The position numbers and the translations under genes were made by a program. Shown here one piece after another: positions 61,795-64,000 of a stretch of 64,000 bases of DNA. A model generated the notes under the pieces. That model worked only from the letters and a program-made list of their open reading frames with translations, was not told the DNA's origin and made no database searches. The DNA is from an uncultured Bacilli bacterium (lineage in GTDB: Bacteria > Bacillota_I > Bacilli_A > ML615J-28 > CAG-698), in contig CAKOMG010000008.1 of the NCBI GenBank assembly GCA_934096585.1, positions 50,660-114,659 on the forward strand, read 5' to 3'. Numbering within the stretch: position 1 is the first letter of the stretch; each line of letters starts with the position of its first letter.

Positions 61795-62151
61795 TTATTT
61801 GCTCCTTTCTTTATCTAAATTTTTTATAATTAATTCAGAATCAATTTCATTATTTGTAAAACATCGTAAGTTTAAGGCACCATAAAACATGCTTATTACT
61901 TCTTATTGATATTTATCATTATATAAGGAAGTAATATAACTTAAAGCAATTTTTAATTTTTTAAATAAGTTTTGCTCTTATATCCCTAAATAAAATTACC
62001 AAATGAATTAGTTATTTTTTTCAATAATTTTTTTTTAATTTCTTAACTAGATAAATTATCAAATCCTTTTTCACTGATTAAAGCGACTGCACAATCAATA
62101 ATTTTATCATTATTAATTGTAATTTTGCTTTTCTAACTTATTATGTTTCAT
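61795..62151 (-). pseudogene. Decayed TetR-family regulator
   Basis: After ATG 62151 (KHNKLEKQN) a frameshift leads into NDKIIDCAVALISEKGFDNLSS and a stop, the first helices of a TetR HTH. Further stops follow. The 3' end from 61890 reads FYGALNLRCFTNNEIDSELIIKNLDKERSK, a normal TetR C-terminus. It precedes the decayed Fe-S oxidoreductase, the common regulator/target layout. Confidence 0.6.
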
Positions 62152-62212
62152 AATTATATTATAACATTTAATTGACTAGCAATCAATACTTATTTTATTT
62201 TAAAATAGTCAA

Positions 62213-62239
62213 AGAAAAAACGAGCAACTAATGCTCGGC
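62213..62239 (-). terminator. Terminator with the lipoprotein stop codon in its loop
   Basis: CCGAGCA-TTAG-TTGCTCG then six U on the minus strand. Confidence 0.85.
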
Positions 62240-63130
62240 TTTTTCAAGTGTATTCATTAATATTACAAGACGAGAATTAAATGAAGGCATAACAAATTCA
62301 TATTTACATTCATAATCTTCATAACTTTCTTGTATTATTGTTAATAATTTTCCATTGAGTTTTACATCAATGCGCGGTCCAGATAAGAATTTAGTTGTAA
62401 CTGTAACTTTTTCTCCTGCTTTATAATAATGCTTTAATGGTTTAGTAAGTAATTCAAAATTATCCTTAACATCTAATCTATAAATATTATCATCAGTATT
62501 AGATAACGTTAAAACGGAATTGTTTGCGGGCATTATAAATTTTATTGTGTTTGATGTATCTAATTTTCCAATTAGTTTACCATTTAAAAACGCATATAGT
62601 CTTGGATATAACACCTCTTTTATAGGGTAATACTCCATACTTGCCATTTTTACTTCTACTACTTCTCCTGCTTCATATTCATCTTTTAATTTTTCTACCA
62701 TAAAGGGCGTTAAAGATTCTACTATTAATTTATATTTATTATAATCCCTAAAAATATAAGCATTTATAGCTTTAATATCTTTTTCTAAACATCTTATAAT
62801 ATAATAACTTTCATCATATTTTGCATATAGTTTATCCATATATGTTATTTCTATAACTTCAGTATCATTATGTAAAAGCATCATCCATCGCAATGAAGTT
62901 TTTGGTAATGTCTCAATACTTTCAAGCTTAGAATTCATTATGTTATTATAAAATGGTTGCTCTTTCAATTCTTCAATTTTTATATCTGCAGTTCGTAATG
63001 CTGAAAAGGATGCTACTGACACATAATTTATTTCTTTACCTTTAATCAATTTGTTTAAAGTATACTCATTGCATCCAACTAAACAAAATAAAAGTAGTAC
63101 CATACATGTTAATATATATACTTTTTTCAT
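62228..63130 (-). CDS. Lipoprotein of unknown function
   Basis: 300 residues, lipobox LVGC (Cys20). The first ~150 mature residues look alpha/beta (KIEELKEQPFYNNIM, SLRWMMLLHNDTEVIEI). The rest holds two ~75-residue beta repeats, each with a Y-AGE-V-V start (DEYEAGEVVEVKMAS; HYYKAGEKVTVTTKFLSG) and an ending like IKFIMPANNSVLTL or YEFVMPSFNSRLVIL. Such pairs resemble small Ig-like surface domains. No recognised family. Single gene; RBS GAAAGGAT. Confidence 0.7.
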   Translation of the reverse strand: MKKVYILTCMVLLLFCLVGCNEYTLNKLIKGKEINYVSVASFSALRTADIKIEELKEQPFYNNIMNSKLESIETLPKTSLRWMMLLHNDTEVIEITYMDKLYAKYDESYYIIRCLEKDIKAINAYIFRDYNKYKLIVESLTPFMVEKLKDEYEAGEVVEVKMASMEYYPIKEVLYPRLYAFLNGKLIGKLDTSNTIKFIMPANNSVLTLSNTDDNIYRLDVKDNFELLTKPLKHYYKAGEKVTVTTKFLSGPRIDVKLNGKLLTIIQESYEDYECKYEFVMPSFNSRLVILMNTLEKAEH

Positions 63131-63189
63131 AACTAATTTATCCTTTCGTATAATAATACGAAATTATTAGTCTTATTTACACATCAAAA

Positions 63190-63651
63190 TTAATGAAGGC
63201 ATTTTTTTACTATTGTATTTTGTGAAGTTATATATTCAATTTCAAAACCATTATTTAAAAATAAGTTTATTGCTGTATTATCATTGGCTAAACAATCATA
63301 TAAGCAATTAATATTATTACTTTTTGCAATCTCGCACAATAAATCTAATCCCAATTTGCCATAACCATTATTTCTATATTTATATTCAATTATTATGCTA
63401 CAAATGTATTTATTATTATCTAAGTGATAACTAATTTCTCCTATATATTCATTACGTTCATTAATTAAATAAGCATAAAAATGATCCTTAGTATTTATCC
63501 ATTTACTATACCAAAAGTCCCATCTATCCTCATTAAAATTAATTGTACCTCCAAAATCATGATTATATGTCATTGTTTGTTCATCATTAAGTAAATGTTT
63601 ACGATACCATAAATCTTCTTGTTTTGGAATATAAGCTGTCACTTTTTTCAT
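63190..63651 (-). CDS. GNAT-family N-acetyltransferase
   Basis: 153 residues. Acetyl-CoA loop YKYRNNGYGKLGLDLL (about 91-106), earlier strand FYAYLINERNEYIGEISYHL, and C-terminal CLANDNTAINLFLNNGFEIE. The acceptor is unknown; the length and N-terminus (YIPKQEDLWYRKHLL) resemble small-molecule acetyltransferases. RBS AAAGGTGA. Stands alone upstream of the lipoprotein on the same strand, 60 bases apart. Confidence 0.85.
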   Translation of the reverse strand: MKKVTAYIPKQEDLWYRKHLLNDEQTMTYNHDFGGTINFNEDRWDFWYSKWINTKDHFYAYLINERNEYIGEISYHLDNNKYICSIIIEYKYRNNGYGKLGLDLLCEIAKSNNINCLYDCLANDNTAINLFLNNGFEIEYITSQNTIVKKCLH

Positions 63652-63720
63652 ACGTCACCTTTGATTATATTAGTTGTATAAAAACTAACCTATTCATTAA
63701 TTTTCTTTTTTTTAAAAAAG

Positions 63721-63753
63721 AAAAAAACGAGTGAATATAAATATTACTCGTTT
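63721..63753 (-). terminator. Terminator of the rRNA/tRNA operon
   Basis: Minus strand AACGAGT, AT-rich loop, ACTCGTT then U run, ten bases past the last tRNA. Confidence 0.8.
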
Positions 63754-63763
63754 AATTTTCAAA

Positions 63764-63840
63764 TGGTGACCTTTACGGGATTCGAACCCGTGTGTGCATG
63801 CGTGAAAGGCATGTGAGTTAAACCGCTTCTCCAAAAGGCC
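63764..63840 (-). tRNA. tRNA-Glu (anticodon TTC)
   Basis: 77 nt with encoded CCA. Acceptor GGCCTTT/AAAGGTC, anticodon stem CATGC/GCATG with loop CTTTCAC, T-loop GTTCGAAT. Three bases from tRNA-Asn in the rRNA operon. Confidence 0.95.
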
Positions 63841-63843
63841 ACA

Positions 63844-63921
63844 TGGCGCCTCAACTAGGACTTGAACCTAGGACCCCCTGATTAACAGTCAGGTGCTCTA
63901 ACCAACTGAGCTACTGAGGCA
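63844..63921 (-). tRNA. tRNA-Asn (anticodon GTT)
   Basis: Acceptor TGCCTCA/TGAGGCG with encoded CCA, D-arm GCTCAGTTGGTTAGAGC, anticodon stem CCTGA with loop CTGTTAA (anticodon GTT), T-loop GTTCAAGT. Confidence 0.95.
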
Positions 63922-63931
63922 TTAATAGAAA

Positions 63932-64000
63932 GATAGCTTGGCAACGACCTACTTTTGCGGGGTAAAAACCCAACTATCATCAGCGTAATAGTGCTTAACT
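63932..64000 (-). rRNA. rrf: 5S rRNA, 3' part (cut by window edge)
   Basis: Minus strand reads GTTAAGCACTATTACGCTGA, then GGTAGTTGGG-like loop E region, AAAAGTAGGTCGTTGCCAAGC. This is the conserved 3' half of bacterial 5S rRNA. It precedes tRNA-Asn and tRNA-Glu, so the rest of the rRNA operon lies to the right. Confidence 0.93.

Overview
The window is about 64 kb of very AT-rich DNA. Short intergenic gaps, AGGAGG-type ribosome binding sites, sigma-A promoters with extended -10 (TGn) motifs, U-tract terminators, TGG tryptophan codons and TGA stops point to a low-GC Firmicute using genetic code 11. ATP-type PEP carboxykinase, malic enzyme, ECF-transporter and DUF1893 genes, and many SipW-type surface proteins, suggest an anaerobic host-associated member of the Bacilli/Erysipelotrichia side. 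That placement is inference. Many small decayed genes (fic, HEPN, tetR, higA, surface-protein and HTH fragments) show active gene loss.

Layout. 0-8.3 kb: heterodimeric ABC exporter, DedA and GNAT proteins, a candidate small RNA, and a C4-acid/lactate operon (Ldh2-type dehydrogenase, malic enzyme, LarA racemase, BspA-type LRR lipoprotein). 8.3-19.1 kb: HEPN remnant, AAA/DUF4143 ATPase, frameshifted TetR gene, an ECF sigma/membrane anti-sigma/lipoprotein unit with a shared candidate promoter motif, a serine recombinase beside repeats, fic remnant, efp, an HTH-ART/antitoxin pair, and a membrane M48-like peptidase. 19.3-34.7 kb: three cassettes, each a ~200-residue SipW-cognate protein plus a 930-1565-residue surface protein. 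The first two are in opposite orientation behind a perfect 159-bp inverted repeat that contains a 22-bp dyad, so the 9.8 kb between may be invertible. 34.7-39.4 kb: a second ART toxin-antitoxin module, split pieces of a HigA/ImmA-IrrE protein, a dGTPase-type HD protein, and a well-supported small RNA. 39.4-50.8 kb: a nine-gene minus-strand operon of two fibre-type SipW substrates, SipW, a membrane-anchored McrB/MoxR-type AAA+ protein, a zinc-ribbon partner, an ABC ATPase and permease, a large exported protein and a lipoprotein. 50.9-64 kb: PH-like membrane proteins (one split by an in-frame TAG), small lipoprotein, panE, Fic/VbhA-like toxin-antitoxin, tRNA-Glu(CTC), pckA, FtsX-type ABC transporter, DUF1893 and ECF S-component pair, decayed tetR/Fe-S oxidoreductase, lipoprotein, GNAT, and the end of an rRNA operon (5S, tRNA-Asn, tRNA-Glu).

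How it fits together. At least eight proteins carry the same SipW-type signal segment (G-F/L-A/S-S/T-W), and the single SipW in the 39-51 kb operon is the obvious processor for all of them, so the two surface regions probably work as one export system. A near-consensus cre box between cassettes 2 and 3, and a cre-like half box at the SipW operon promoter, suggest a shared carbon-source control. The most novel-looking unit is the SipW/fibre operon with its membrane AAA+ ATPase, zinc-ribbon partner and ABC transporter. The next is the candidate phase-variable pair of surface cassettes.
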